This document shows, one piece after another, positions 30,801 to 35,245 of a DNA stretch of 64,000 bases. The stretch's first letter is position 1. Each line of letters begins with the position of its first letter. Where the stretch lies: NCBI GenBank assembly GCA_965200145.1, contig CBDATG010000003.1, forward strand, positions 248,001-312,000, written 5' to 3'. The stretch is from CBDATG01 sp965200145 (lineage in GTDB: Bacteria; Chloroflexota; Dehalococcoidia; Lucifugimonadales; Lucifugimonadaceae). Made by a program: the position numbers and the translations under genes. The notes below the pieces were generated by a model. That model was given only the letters and a program-made list of their open reading frames with translations, was not told the DNA's origin and did no database searches.

Positions 30801-31901
30801 GAAGTACCAGACATCCACGCGCGGCTCTGTCGCATCGAGCGGTGTAATGGTGCCATCCAGTGGGTAGTCGTCCCATCCTGCAAATGGTCCCGTGTATCCG
30901 CTGGCGGCGGTCATTACGGCGTTGGTAGCGGCGATCGTGCCCGCGCCCGCACCTGTCGTGGTAGTGGAGTTGCCGCCGTCGTTTGCATCGGTGGTGCTGT
31001 CGCCGACGCAGTTGATGTATCTTCCCTGCCCGTTCTGATTATCGCCGACGACGAGCCCTCGCTGACCCTGATCGACATCTCCGGAGAAGTAGCTGTTCAA
31101 ACATGTGGACTTGTTGACGCCGCCAGTTCCGCGTTGGTGTTCCATCTGTCCGACGAGTCCGCCGTGCCTCAGGGTAATATTGCCGACACGCGTGCCTCGG
31201 ACGTAAGAGTGTGCGAAGATCCCGTAGCCATCGGTTGCATGGGTTGCGACCCTTCCTACCAATCCTCCAGATATACCGGAGCGGAGCCATCCGCCCTCGA
31301 CATAGCTTCCGATCAGCTTTCCCTCAAGTCTGGAGGTGATGCCGCCTTCCGGATTGGCGGTCTCCTCGTGGAAATCGGGCGCTATGACACCGAGACCTTC
31401 AATCGTCGCCGAATAAGCGACCTCCGAAAAGGCACCGCTGTATAGGGTAAAATCGCTTTGCGTCTCGTGTCGCCTTAGACCGGACAGTCGGAAGCCGTTG
31501 CCAACGAACTTGGCGGTGTACTTATCCCGCCCACTTTCGCCATAAGAACCGATTACTATGCTTCCGCCGTCGGCTAGGTCGATGTCGCTGATGAGCTCGT
31601 ATCCGATGCATGAAGCCTGGTCGGCGGTGGCAGGATCGTTGTCATGGTCTCGCGGCGGGCACCCGGCGGCGGTCATTGCGTTGGGAAAACCAGTCGCCCA
31701 AGGGGTGTTCGTCCCGTGCCACGGTGCAGAGCGGGACTCCGGAGTGCCGTCGCCGTTGAGGTCGTAGTGGATGGCACGCCACTGGTTGGCGTTCGAGACC
31801 TCGATGAGCCCGTCGTTGTCAAGGTCGTAGTCGAACGTCACAGTCTGCGCGCTGGAGAACCGCGCGTCGCCGGCCAAGATCATCGCTGCGAACAGCAGCA
31901 A
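18879..31901 (-). CDS. Giant FN3/LRR surface protein 1 (out of frame with its predicted start)
   Basis: 4,340 codons as read from TTG 31901; the predicted true start is GTG 31948, giving about 4,356 residues if one C is added to the tract at 31938-31945. With nine C the N-terminus would read MPPPVLRKLVLISTAAL, a normal signal peptide matching giant protein 2. Layout: DYDLDNDGLIEV segment and GLUG-like region (to about 380); cap (CTRTLAVANEI, near 398) and LRRs to about 585; about 31 FN3-like modules of about 100 residues (about 720-3910); Ig-like domain (RPTVREVSVRVGDT to CTATFTIRVSG, about 3970-4105); ZU5-like domain (TVTAPAGAIPDRTVVG); APDTGATTPGYA near 4297, a membrane helix and basic tail MYRMRR. 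Probably a stalked adhesin. The gene ends inside mod. Confidence 0.88.
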   Translation of the reverse strand: MLLFAAMILAGDARFSSAQTVTFDYDLDNDGLIEVSNANQWRAIHYDLNGDGTPESRSAPWHGTNTPWATGFPNAMTAAGCPPRDHDNDPATADQASCIGYELISDIDLADGGSIVIGSYGESGRDKYTAKFVGNGFRLSGLRRHETQSDFTLYSGAFSEVAYSATIEGLGVIAPDFHEETANPEGGITSRLEGKLIGSYVEGGWLRSGISGGLVGRVATHATDGYGIFAHSYVRGTRVGNITLRHGGLVGQMEHQRGTGGVNKSTCLNSYFSGDVDQGQRGLVVGDNQNGQGRYINCVGDSTTDANDGGNSTTTTGAGAGTIAATNAVMTAASGYTGPFAGWDDYPLDGTITPLDATEPRVDVWYFGDETNLPVLKGWGHDMTLPLDRSKTGADTVNLCTRTLAVANEIIRHLKDDVRRAGVTSTPADVTALTPCTSSADTRNVSITNLTDLVVTNADHTFNLRPDRTFPASMRLTALHWDDFEYLTNAGHFELGGNDIESLPPRIFQGLPLRHLDLSNNKLTALHPDLFAGVAAVTDLGGNSLLLNGNQLTDTGLPGRIFDTLPHLNGLDLSDNSLTRINTRWFEKLVNLGYKPSASGPYTHALGLHLAGNTVADHYYSNKLFTGVLANITPYVDTTSPNTSAGDGLRTAIETVIAAPHGGRTVANLALTGTDYWFNAGGTTTGYQASTVTSCLSTQSAGPGRYDYVGGNAPDCQIQPHWTPPHETTDTAATAPAISANGARGSVSVQFTHAASANFVAYQLRWRPSADEPWQPWQVAPITLASGTKSVSAPAPESGVAYAVQLRVLTTTGPPSTPVAGTATTTAANWLSGFSAATGTTTIGTIALSWNAISSSALPANHSVVQYYYRYKPQSDASYGAWLTAGTGTSHTIPANSLTPDTTYSIQLVGGIDGTDSDSEADYFTNRSTASAAAYAVPADLSATGGTAPGTINVTWTQQTVATTSQAKIQIRRKLKGQPWPADSPFGWEDVPDSPGDSGTDLHDETSHTFAWLRGGAEYDIEVRVHQTDALGALTATPTTATATAAPTPTGLSATTGNPGAFSLTWDSQSDNISGNANYEIRYRYQGEPWPTTNTEGWATISGSSHSSTSHSITGLLNNRKIDVELRFHWNDTIGNSAAATVTATTGAVAAPTGLMATAARGSMALAWTTQVATNNSEAGYQVRYKKATDSWPTAGNQGWTDISGSTHATNSHTVTGVEGVSHNFEVRFVWSNALGASAPAAVTATPLTITAPTGLNATAGSDPGQISLSWTRQTTVQTAVPYYQFRYRISGQSWPTDSTQGWARIPGSGHATNSYSFDAPNGQSIEVQIRFHYDGPSAAVSDTVTTNAVAAISTFNATATYGAIDLSWTAQTATTNTQAKYEVRYKKSSESWATIGSLGWVTVSGSDHSTNSHEINGGTGLDAVPYDVELRFHWNDAVGASAAASATVTPTAVPAVAGLNAATSLLQGQINVSWTQQSTVTEDDAKFQVRTLLDSAIAWGAWTDVADSSDTGMHTHDEAAYTFTGLGTRRTYDIEARMVIGDVEGPFARVNDITSGYQPRGLEAVPGSTPGTIDLTWTKQTQVTGQHQRFVASAKPSTSDTWGSWNEVIDSTDADSHTHDEMSYQLTGLKNNVEYDVRVMFMAHLTNRNAWPWNDLEFIPRVEGVRAKEVAAPTGLTATAARGAMALAWDTQTASTNSEADYQVRYKKATDSWPTDATQGWTDISGSTHATNSYTVTGVEGVSHNFEIRFVWSNAIGASAPAAVTATPLTVTAPASLTATAGSDPGQVSLSWPAQTAVQTSVPFYQFRYRISGQNWPTDSTQGWTRIPGSDHATNSYSFDAPNGQSIEVQIRFHYTGPSAAVSDTVTTTAVAAISTLNATATYGTIDLGWTAQTATTNTQAKYEVRYKKSSADWPETSPFGWADIPSSTHATATHTVTGLEGGSAYDFELRFYWNNAVGASAAAAVTATPLAVPAVDNLTAVTSVTWQQIDLTWTAQTSVTAATAKYQVRYRLTGAAAWGTWSDVPDSTADADSHAYNESAYTIGSLTPYRQYEVEVRFVVGTSTGTATRVSDVRAGYHPQGMTATAGDAPGSIDVSWTQQTVYTESWRRFHISTKLSSASAWQSWINIADETADSHQLTGLNAGELYDVRMMFNTTGEHNWPDQNYLPTLTGIRTGIVLPPVNFTAAASTDAVNAVRLSWDEQTASMLAVSKFQYRYKLASASWGSQTWNDVDDGGTTVGDSDASHYNETSVNVTGLTANTSYDFQLRFFWNSTYGNSTSVPATATSSTIPAPPNFSASSGTAAGTVDLSWDLVTGATKYQYQYKPTGDAQYPTSGSGAWNDVPDSASDGLANESSLTVTGLAVGDSFDFQVRAHTASANGPAAAQQTATAQTQAPPTGLTASAGTNPGELTISWTAPSVTPATHTGFEFRYKRTAQGAYPSSWTDVPDSGSNGRSDETSYTIASLWAGISYDVQIRAESNDGPSTPGAGTTATATAQVVAAPTSFTATRGTGPGEIDLSWNAITSGLPSTPGTPAVSDAVVRYEYRYKLNSATSYPTTGAGSWAQVPDQDDPADGQADETSYKITGLTAYTAYDVELRAAIHDNDEGIATTAEYYSSSASDTNTLSGLAIPAPLQATGGTNPGEIALTWTAQTAISSGFSAAKYQFRTKLATTTAWTGVTWSDIPSSGLTTASHTITGLPNRQAHDVQVRFVPSSSLMSDPAQVRGTPTAVRTPTTFRAVTSLSAAGAVDLSWDAQMDSTDSSSQHQYRIKADGTAWPTTSAMGWTDIGDSDDTNSHTYDEDGFTVTGLSAGTLYDVELRFSWTTAVGASAAATTTATASAIPAPPNFSATSGSVTDTVDLSWDAVSGITKYQYRSKLMGADWPATSPFGWADVPDGTDTGSSLADETSYTVTGLTGGSTYDFELRAHTAAATFGPTSSDTANAQPQSPPTSYTATTGTNPGEIDLGWTVPTGGTHTGFQYRHKRTSQADSAYIEWQDVPDSGSDGRSNETAYTITSLWAGVGYTVQVRAQSGSGASEPGASTTATATAKEVAAPTTLNATIGANPGQIGITWTALAAAGLPTGDAVVQYQYRTKLASASWPTSAPLGWTNIPAANTTSYTITGLTAYTLYDIQLRAAIDDGTDTTGEPPKLANYHSEAVSATGARSGLARPANLRAAGGTNPGEIALTWDAQTAITTGFSAAKYQYRARLQGGSWPSGGGWTDVPSSGLTTASYTLTDLMNGRQHDIEVRFVPSSSLMSAAATVRGTTTVVPVPAGFTASTAASTAGAIDLTWTAQSATSGSEAKYQYRRKSTATGGPTIGWPAAAPYGWTDIADSGTDGAHNESSLTFTGLTAGVSYHVELRFHWSNAVGASAATATLTARASDVPIPGSFTASSGSDAGEIDLSWSAVTNATYEYRYKLTSVNTYPTSGAGFWASAGSGTSYTITGLTARSSYNVQLRAVVAGSNSLPTPTATAQAQTTPGPANLTFAHGPNPGDIKIDWDRPALPAPVTHYEYRYKLATAATYPSSGAGHWAEVQDSGDTGTLQSDETTYTISGLQAGTRYHVQVRVFANQAIQYSLPQLGTQAARPVPPPTSFSASGGTNPGEVVLSWSAPTGVTILRYELRHRLGTTGAWSSWTSATASPYTYTGLLAGMPRTFEVRAVMQTVGASAPVSTTGTPTPVPTPASFTATTGVFPGEIDISWMAVNGATSYEYRYTLSSNVTWPDDATWQSVAATVTSTTITLLDEGVGYTVELRAAITNVGKSTVVARGTASARGATFMDQRPNVPAIHAAYAVDAAAIPGRIAIELPGGTDPFIYRHRTANPGEWSRWYKVTPQASANQFLIPDLVPGVEYQIQVRAYTGPGATMGFTTPLTATAQAAPLEAPEDFEASESSGVILLQWSSPALYTPDYYEYRTKPTGTATWSEWVRVDHEGDRGSTQRKWVTGLESGISHDFELRMQTGAGPSPIAKSSGSARLRIAEVHSIRPTVREVSVRVGDTIALTVDIYDTQEVLDNSIPGKAGSKLVFRWMDKLADGSAGSAGGTFATPNNERRVTYTAPSSPGNYIVTAEAQPDGVCTSHHEGAAEITDAARAQCTATFTIRVSGIPAVQAPRPDPVDPTGAIPTSMTDDKGGTYTVFTPTKGGTFTGDDITVTAPAGAIPDRTVVGIGATASDIPTPDPVPGATMSLAGSYYDINAIADDGEPPIPSYTLNEPATACLPFPQEFRADLSNVVLVQRKSAGDLSILSTKIRSLSGDLTVCGTLTQLPATIAVARLGLVPAPAPATPSTPADAPDTGATTPGYAVLLLTLLLGALIFTGMYRMRRIGEVAGRLRP
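18910..18939 (+). repeat. Interspersed three-unit element, copy 8
   Basis: ATCCTGCGC, ATCCTGTAC, ATCCCTGTAAAT. Read on the minus strand it is in-frame coding sequence for the LIFTGMYRMRR tail of giant protein 1. Confidence 0.88.
25620..28440 (-). repeat. Tandem duplication of a multi-FN3 block inside giant gene 1
   Basis: Two blocks of about five FN3 modules repeat at an offset of about 1,566 bp. For example, the stretches starting at 26579 and 28145 and those at 26395 and 27961 match with only scattered differences. At protein level, SDPGQISLSWTRQT / SDPGQVSLSWPAQT and the following YYQFRYRISGQSWPTDSTQGW / FYQFRYRISGQNWPTDSTQGW show it. Block limits are approximate. Confidence 0.75.
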
Positions 31902-31937
31902 CGCAGCAGTACTAATTAGTACTAGTTTACGTAAAAC

Positions 31938-31945
31938 GGGGGGGG
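31938..31945 (-). repeat. C8 tract directly after the predicted start codon of giant gene 1
   Basis: Eight C on the coding strand following GTG (31948-31946). With eight, translation from GTG hits TAG after eight codons; with nine it runs into the giant frame. Giant gene 2 has nine at the same place. Confidence 0.85.
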
Positions 31946-31960
31946 CACAGGGCTGTTGAG

Positions 31961-31991
31961 ATTAACAGGGATATGCATAATATAGCAGGAT
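31961..31991 (-). repeat. Interspersed element, copy 9 (reverse)
   Basis: ATTAACAGGGAT followed by a degenerate unit and GCAGGAT. It lies upstream of giant gene 1 and faces copy 10 across about 60 bp. Confidence 0.8.
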
Positions 31992-32049
31992 ATCGGTTCA
32001 TGTTAACGGTGGCTCGCGTGTTGTGGTTTGACGCACGCCGCTATTATAT

Positions 32050-32070
32050 ATCCTGCCTATCCCTGTTAAT
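32050..32070 (+). repeat. Interspersed element, copy 10
   Basis: TCCTGCCTATCCCTGTTAAT. Its TTA provides the TAA stop of plsY on the minus strand. Confidence 0.85.
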
Positions 32071-32716
32071 CAGGACGGCGGAGCACCCATTGCTCTCGGT
32101 CTGCGATGTCGCGGTCGAATACGATGCGGTTGATGACCACGCGCTGCCAGGTGATGCCGCCGGATGTTGCGCGGCGCACGACCATCAGCACCGCGAAACC
32201 CACGCAGAAGTAGAGCGTAGCGTCGTGGCCGACCATCAGCCATGCCCAAACTGGCATGAGCGCAACGGTGATCAACCACCAGAGTCCGGAGTCCCGCCAC
32301 GGTGTCGCGAGCGCCATGATGACTGGCAGTGTGCCGAAGAGCACGATGAGCGGCGTGGCAAACGCGCCCAGCGCACCGATGGCAACCGATATCGCCCTGC
32401 CGCCGGAGAACCTGAGGAATACAGGCCAGTTGTGTCCCGCAACCGCCGCCAGCGCAACCAACGCCTCGGTAGCATCACCCAAACCCAGCACCCGGTCCCC
32501 CACGACATACACCGGGATCCACCCCTTGACGAAGACGTCGAACAGCGCGACTGGCACGATCCATACCTTACCGACATGCGTTGAGATGTTGGATGCGCCA
32601 ACATTCCCGGAGCCGTACGTGCGAATGTCAATGCCGCCGACCCACTTGGCGATGAGGTAAGACGACGGGACCGACCCGATGAGATAAGCCGTTGCAACGG
32701 CAAGAACTATTAACAT
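32066..32716 (-). CDS. plsY: Acyl-phosphate:glycerol-3-phosphate acyltransferase PlsY
   Basis: 216 residues from ATG 32716. The frame is open from ATG 32749, but the extra 11 residues (MNPTSCISCIS) are only a translated repeat. Family motifs: GSVPSSYLIAKW near residue 13, GIDIRTYGSGNVGASN near 30-45, and GHNWPVFLRFSGGRAISVAIG near 95-115. Five to seven hydrophobic segments fit the small integral membrane enzyme that makes lysophosphatidic acid from acyl-phosphate, the first step of bacterial phospholipid synthesis. The start codon sits in the repeat unit ATCCATGTTAAT, a one-base variant of ATCCCTGTTAAT, and the stop lies in another copy. Confidence 0.92.
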   Translation of the reverse strand: MLIVLAVATAYLIGSVPSSYLIAKWVGGIDIRTYGSGNVGASNISTHVGKVWIVPVALFDVFVKGWIPVYVVGDRVLGLGDATEALVALAAVAGHNWPVFLRFSGGRAISVAIGALGAFATPLIVLFGTLPVIMALATPWRDSGLWWLITVALMPVWAWLMVGHDATLYFCVGFAVLMVVRRATSGGITWQRVVINRIVFDRDIADREQWVLRRPD

Positions 32717-32738
32717 GGATATACAGGATATACAGGAT
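32709..32738 (-). repeat. Interspersed element, copy 11 (reverse)
   Basis: ATTAACATGGAT, ATACAGGAT, ATACAGGAT on the plus strand. The C-to-A change in the third unit creates the plsY ATG. It faces copy 12. Confidence 0.85.
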
Positions 32739-32750
32739 GTTGGATTCAAA

Positions 32751-32782
32751 ATATCTTGCGTATCCTGCCTATCCCTGTTAAT
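32751..32782 (+). repeat. Interspersed element, copy 12
   Basis: ATATCTTGCG, TATCCTGCC, TATCCCTGTTAAT, ending 5 nt before the start of the B-box membrane gene. Confidence 0.85.
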
Positions 32783-32787
32783 TCGTC

Positions 32788-33333
32788 ATGCAATCTCTGC
32801 CTGCCACTTGCCCACGCGACAACGTCGAGACGAACATCTCGTGTGCGCGTTGCGGCGACCCGATCTGCCCGCAGTGCATGGTGTACACGCCAGTAGGTAA
32901 CAAGTGCACGGGATGCGCCAATATCGGCGGTCCGGAGATGTTCAAGGTCGGCAGGGACGACATCGTCAAGGGCGCGATAATCGGCACCATAGCTGCGCTT
33001 GCCCTCGGCGTGGTTACAGGATTCGGACTCTGGGCGTTGTGGGAGTTCCCGCTGTTCGTAGGCCTGCCTGACATGGCGTGGTACATCGTGATCTTGGTCA
33101 TCAACGCGGCCGGAGCCTTCGCGTCGGGTTACACGTTGCGCTACGTCGTCGGCCTGAAGTACTCGAACAGCCTGCGAATACTGGCAGCACTACTGGGCTT
33201 GGTCTTCTTCGTAGCAGAGACGGTCACAGTAGTCCAGCTGGGTATCGCCCCGATAGTGCTGAACCTGTCCGGGATGATCGGCTTCGCGGTAGGTGCCTAC
33301 TATGTGATGAACCGCTTCAAGGTGCCGCAATAA
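32788..33333 (+). CDS. B-box zinc-finger membrane protein
   Basis: 181 residues. The N-terminal 45 residues hold a B-box-like zinc site: CPRDNVETNISCARCGDPIC, followed by CMVYTPVGNKCTGC. Three to four membrane helices follow (about 62-84, 95-118, 127-148 and 153-172). Proteins with a short zinc finger joined to a small membrane domain are common in Chloroflexota and Actinobacteria, but no precise function is known. The gene lies downstream of, and divergent from, plsY. Confidence 0.8.
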   Translation: MQSLPATCPRDNVETNISCARCGDPICPQCMVYTPVGNKCTGCANIGGPEMFKVGRDDIVKGAIIGTIAALALGVVTGFGLWALWEFPLFVGLPDMAWYIVILVINAAGAFASGYTLRYVVGLKYSNSLRILAALLGLVFFVAETVTVVQLGIAPIVLNLSGMIGFAVGAYYVMNRFKVPQ

Positions 33334-33360
33334 GACTCGGGGGAGCAGGCGTGGCGTGTG

Positions 33361-33417
33361 GTGTAACATAGCGGTAACCGTTGACAGACGCGATACGCAA
33401 GATAGGAGTTGGACATG
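33361..33417 (+). promoter_or_regulatory. Conserved leader, copy A, of the triplicated small gene
   Basis: About 57 bp ending in AGGAGTTGGACATG, matching the leaders at 33617 and 33863. It includes GCGGTAACCGTTGACA, a variant of the AACGG-N3-CCGTT inverted repeat in the other copies. Confidence 0.6.
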
Positions 33418-33597
33418 GCGAAAGTGCGACACGTAAACTTGTGGTTCGGAGATGAAGATAAACTTAAAACCAAGCACCAATACACTATGGAGCAAGCGCG
33501 CGAGCTGCAGGAGATCGCGGCCAAGGCCGCGGATGTGGCTCTGAGGACAGGAGGTAGACTCGTGCCGCAACCGGTAACCGTGGTGAACGAAGACTGA
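33415..33597 (+). CDS. Small protein of a local triplicated family, copy A
   Basis: 60 residues from ATG 33415 with SD AGGAG six nt upstream; a TTG at 33409 is in frame but less likely. Sequence MAKVRHVNLWFGDEDKLKTK, a helix (YTMEQARELQEIAAKAADVAL), then TGGRLVPQPV. No known family is recognised. It is about 90% identical to copy C (33918), showing that duplication is recent or maintained. Predicted soluble beta-hairpin/helix protein; function unknown. Confidence 0.7.
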   Translation: MAKVRHVNLWFGDEDKLKTKHQYTMEQARELQEIAAKAADVALRTGGRLVPQPVTVVNED

Positions 33598-33616
33598 GAC
33601 CGGGTCCGAACAAGCC

Positions 33617-33674
33617 GTGTTAGCATAACGGCAGCCGTTGACACACGCGATGCGCAAGATTGGAGTTGAACATG
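33617..33674 (+). promoter_or_regulatory. Conserved leader, copy B
   Basis: GTGTTAGCATAACGG, CAGCCGTTGACACACGCGAT and TGGAGTTGAACATG. AACGG-CAG-CCGTT is a perfect five-base inverted repeat with a three-base centre, a possible operator or RNA hairpin. Confidence 0.6.
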
Positions 33675-33860
33675 GCTGAGTTGTCACATGTGAGCATGAA
33701 GTTCGGAGATATTGACAAGATACGCACGAAGCATCTCTACACTAGAGAGTAGGCGAAAGAGATTCAACAGATTGCGGCTAAGGCCGCCGAGATCGCATAC
33801 AAATACAACGTCGAACTCGTACCGCTACCGGCCAAAGGAGGGGAATTGATTTCGGATTAG
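33672..33860 (+). pseudogene. Triplicated small gene, copy B, with an in-frame amber codon
   Basis: The frame runs 63 codons from ATG 33672 to TAG 33858-33860 with a single in-frame TAG at 33750-33752. That position corresponds to a glutamine codon (CAG) in copies A and C (TMEQARELQ versus TRE-stop-AKEIQ). The rest remains a plausible protein (MAELSHVSMKFGDIDKIRTK, then IQQIAAKAAEIAYKY) and is far more diverged from A and C than they are from each other. Most likely it is a point-mutated pseudogene; conservation of the frame after the stop also leaves readthrough possible. Confidence 0.7.
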
Positions 33861-33862
33861 CC

Positions 33863-33920
33863 GTGTTAGGATAACGGTTACCGTTGACACACGCGATGCG
33901 CAAGACAGGAGTTGAACATG
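33863..33920 (+). promoter_or_regulatory. Conserved leader, copy C
   Basis: GTGTTAGGATAACGG, TTACCGTTGACACACGCGAT and AGGAGTTGAACATG. AACGG-TTA-CCGTT inverted repeat; the stem is kept while the centre differs from copy B (CAG). Confidence 0.6.
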
Positions 33921-34100
33921 GCGATAGTGCGACACGTAAACTTGTGGTTCGGAGATGAGGATAAGCTTCAAACCAAGCACCAATACACTATGGAGCAAGC
34001 GCGCGAGCTGCAGGAGATCGCGGTCAAGGCCGCGGATGTGGCTCTGAGGACAGGAGGTAGATTCGTGCCGGAACCCATAACAGAACCGAGTGACGAATGA
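33918..34100 (+). CDS. Small protein of a local triplicated family, copy C
   Basis: 60 residues from ATG 33918 (AGGAG spaced 6-7 nt). It differs from copy A at only a few positions (MAIVRHVNLWFGDEDKLQTK; VKAADVALRTGGRFVPEP). The stop overlaps the start of a small membrane-protein gene (ATGA), so copy C and that gene are translationally coupled. Function unknown; the coupling suggests its product acts with or at the membrane protein. Confidence 0.7.
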   Translation: MAIVRHVNLWFGDEDKLQTKHQYTMEQARELQEIAVKAADVALRTGGRFVPEPITEPSDE

Positions 34101-34300
34101 GCACGAACGGTACAAGAGGAGCAGTCGATGTGCGCCTCAGAATGAATAGCGAAGGCGCGAGCGGCGGAATCGTCGCGCGGGGACTTAACCAATCCAATAT
34201 GCGCTGGTTTGCGATTGGGGCGTTCGTTGTCCTGTCAGGTATCGGATTTAATCAGTGGGCATCTGGCATCATTCGCATTATTCAAGCGATCGCGGACTGA
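34097..34300 (+). CDS. Small single-pass membrane protein coupled to copy C
   Basis: 67 residues. The N-terminal 30 residues are polar and Gly/Asn-rich (EGASGGIVARGLNQSN); residues about 36-60 form one hydrophobic segment (MRWFAIGAFVVLSGIGFNQW, continuing ASGIIRIIQ). The start overlaps the stop of copy C by four bases. No family is recognised. The arrangement of small duplicated soluble proteins followed by a small membrane protein repeats that seen at 2.0-2.9 kb with unrelated-looking sequences. Confidence 0.6.
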   Translation: MSTNGTRGAVDVRLRMNSEGASGGIVARGLNQSNMRWFAIGAFVVLSGIGFNQWASGIIRIIQAIAD

Positions 34301-34417
34301 TGTCCGCCCCACTTCAACCTGACATGGGGTAGCAGCTACAAGCGCGTTGGGCTCACGAACTGTTGAGATACGCGACGGCGCCTCTCTTCTGTCAAGTCTG
34401 CGCTTGGTCGCCGACCA

Positions 34418-35245
34418 GTGTCAACTAATCCAACACCCAGCCGTAACAGACGCGTAGCCATCACCGCGCTCGCGTTCGTCGGCATATTAATCCTGATGAG
34501 CTTGGTGACCGTCATCCTCCGCTCTCGCGCCGATCGGGAACTCACCGCGGCATACGAAGACCGTTACAGGGCATACCTGCTGGCAGACCAGTTGCGCCAG
34601 TCGTCCGATGACCTGACGCGTCTGGTGCGAACTTACGCCGCCACCGGCGAGCCTCGCTTTGCCCAATACTTCCAGACGGTGCTTGACATTCGCAACGGTG
34701 TTGTACCGCGTCCGACCCAGTACGATTCCATCTACTGGGACTTTGTGACGGCGACAGACTCGTATCCGCGTCCGTCAGGACCGCCTGCATCGATCGACAG
34801 CCTGATGATGGAAGCGGGCTTCACCGACAACGAGCTGGCGTTGTTCCTCGAGTCTGAGGACCAGTCAAACGACCTCGTGTTGCTAGAGAATGCGGCGATG
34901 TCGTTGATGGATGGTCTGGCACTGCCTCCCGAAGGCAATATCACTGATGTGATCACGGGTAAGCAACGCCAAGCGGTGGCAATGTTGCACGGTCGCCAGT
35001 ACCATGAAGCGAAGGCGCGGATCATGGACCCGCTGGAGCGCCTGTTCGAGTCGCTGGAAGCGCGCTCCCAGTCTGAGATCGAGCGACTCAGTGACCGCCA
35101 GAGTCTCCTGCTATATGCGCTAGAAGGGCAGCTAGGCGTGGCGATAATACTGGTAGGCATTGCGCTGTACTTTGTTCTACGACGCAGACCGAACGAGAAA
35201 TCCCAGCCTACGAACATCGATAACGACGCGGAGGGCCAACCATGA
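34418..35245 (+). CDS. Two-TM sensor-like membrane protein without an output domain
   Basis: 275 residues, GTG start. TM helix at about 14-35, a periplasmic helical region with the motif ADQLRQSSDDLTRLVRTYAA and RFAQYFQTVLDIRNG (about 58-100), and a second TM at about 237-256. That motif is typical of the extracellular sensing region of some chemoreceptors, diguanylate cyclases and histidine kinases. Here the protein ends about 18 residues after TM2 with no HAMP, kinase or cyclase domain. Either it is an orphan sensor that signals through a partner or a truncated remnant. The stop overlaps the start of the dehydratase gene (ATGA), so the two are co-translated. Confidence 0.65.
   Translation: MSTNPTPSRNRRVAITALAFVGILILMSLVTVILRSRADRELTAAYEDRYRAYLLADQLRQSSDDLTRLVRTYAATGEPRFAQYFQTVLDIRNGVVPRPTQYDSIYWDFVTATDSYPRPSGPPASIDSLMMEAGFTDNELALFLESEDQSNDLVLLENAAMSLMDGLALPPEGNITDVITGKQRQAVAMLHGRQYHEAKARIMDPLERLFESLEARSQSEIERLSDRQSLLLYALEGQLGVAIILVGIALYFVLRRRPNEKSQPTNIDNDAEGQP

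Noticed and set aside
31908..31923. Perfect 16-bp palindrome AGTACTAATTAGTACT in the signal-peptide codons of giant gene 1 as an operator
   Set aside because: It lies within coding sequence and is only partly kept in giant gene 2 (10 bp), so there is too little evidence for a binding site.
33361..33420. TTGACA in the small-gene leaders as a -35 promoter element
   Set aside because: A -10 at the right distance would fall on the ribosome binding site and none is visible. The hexamer is instead part of a conserved leader of unknown role.
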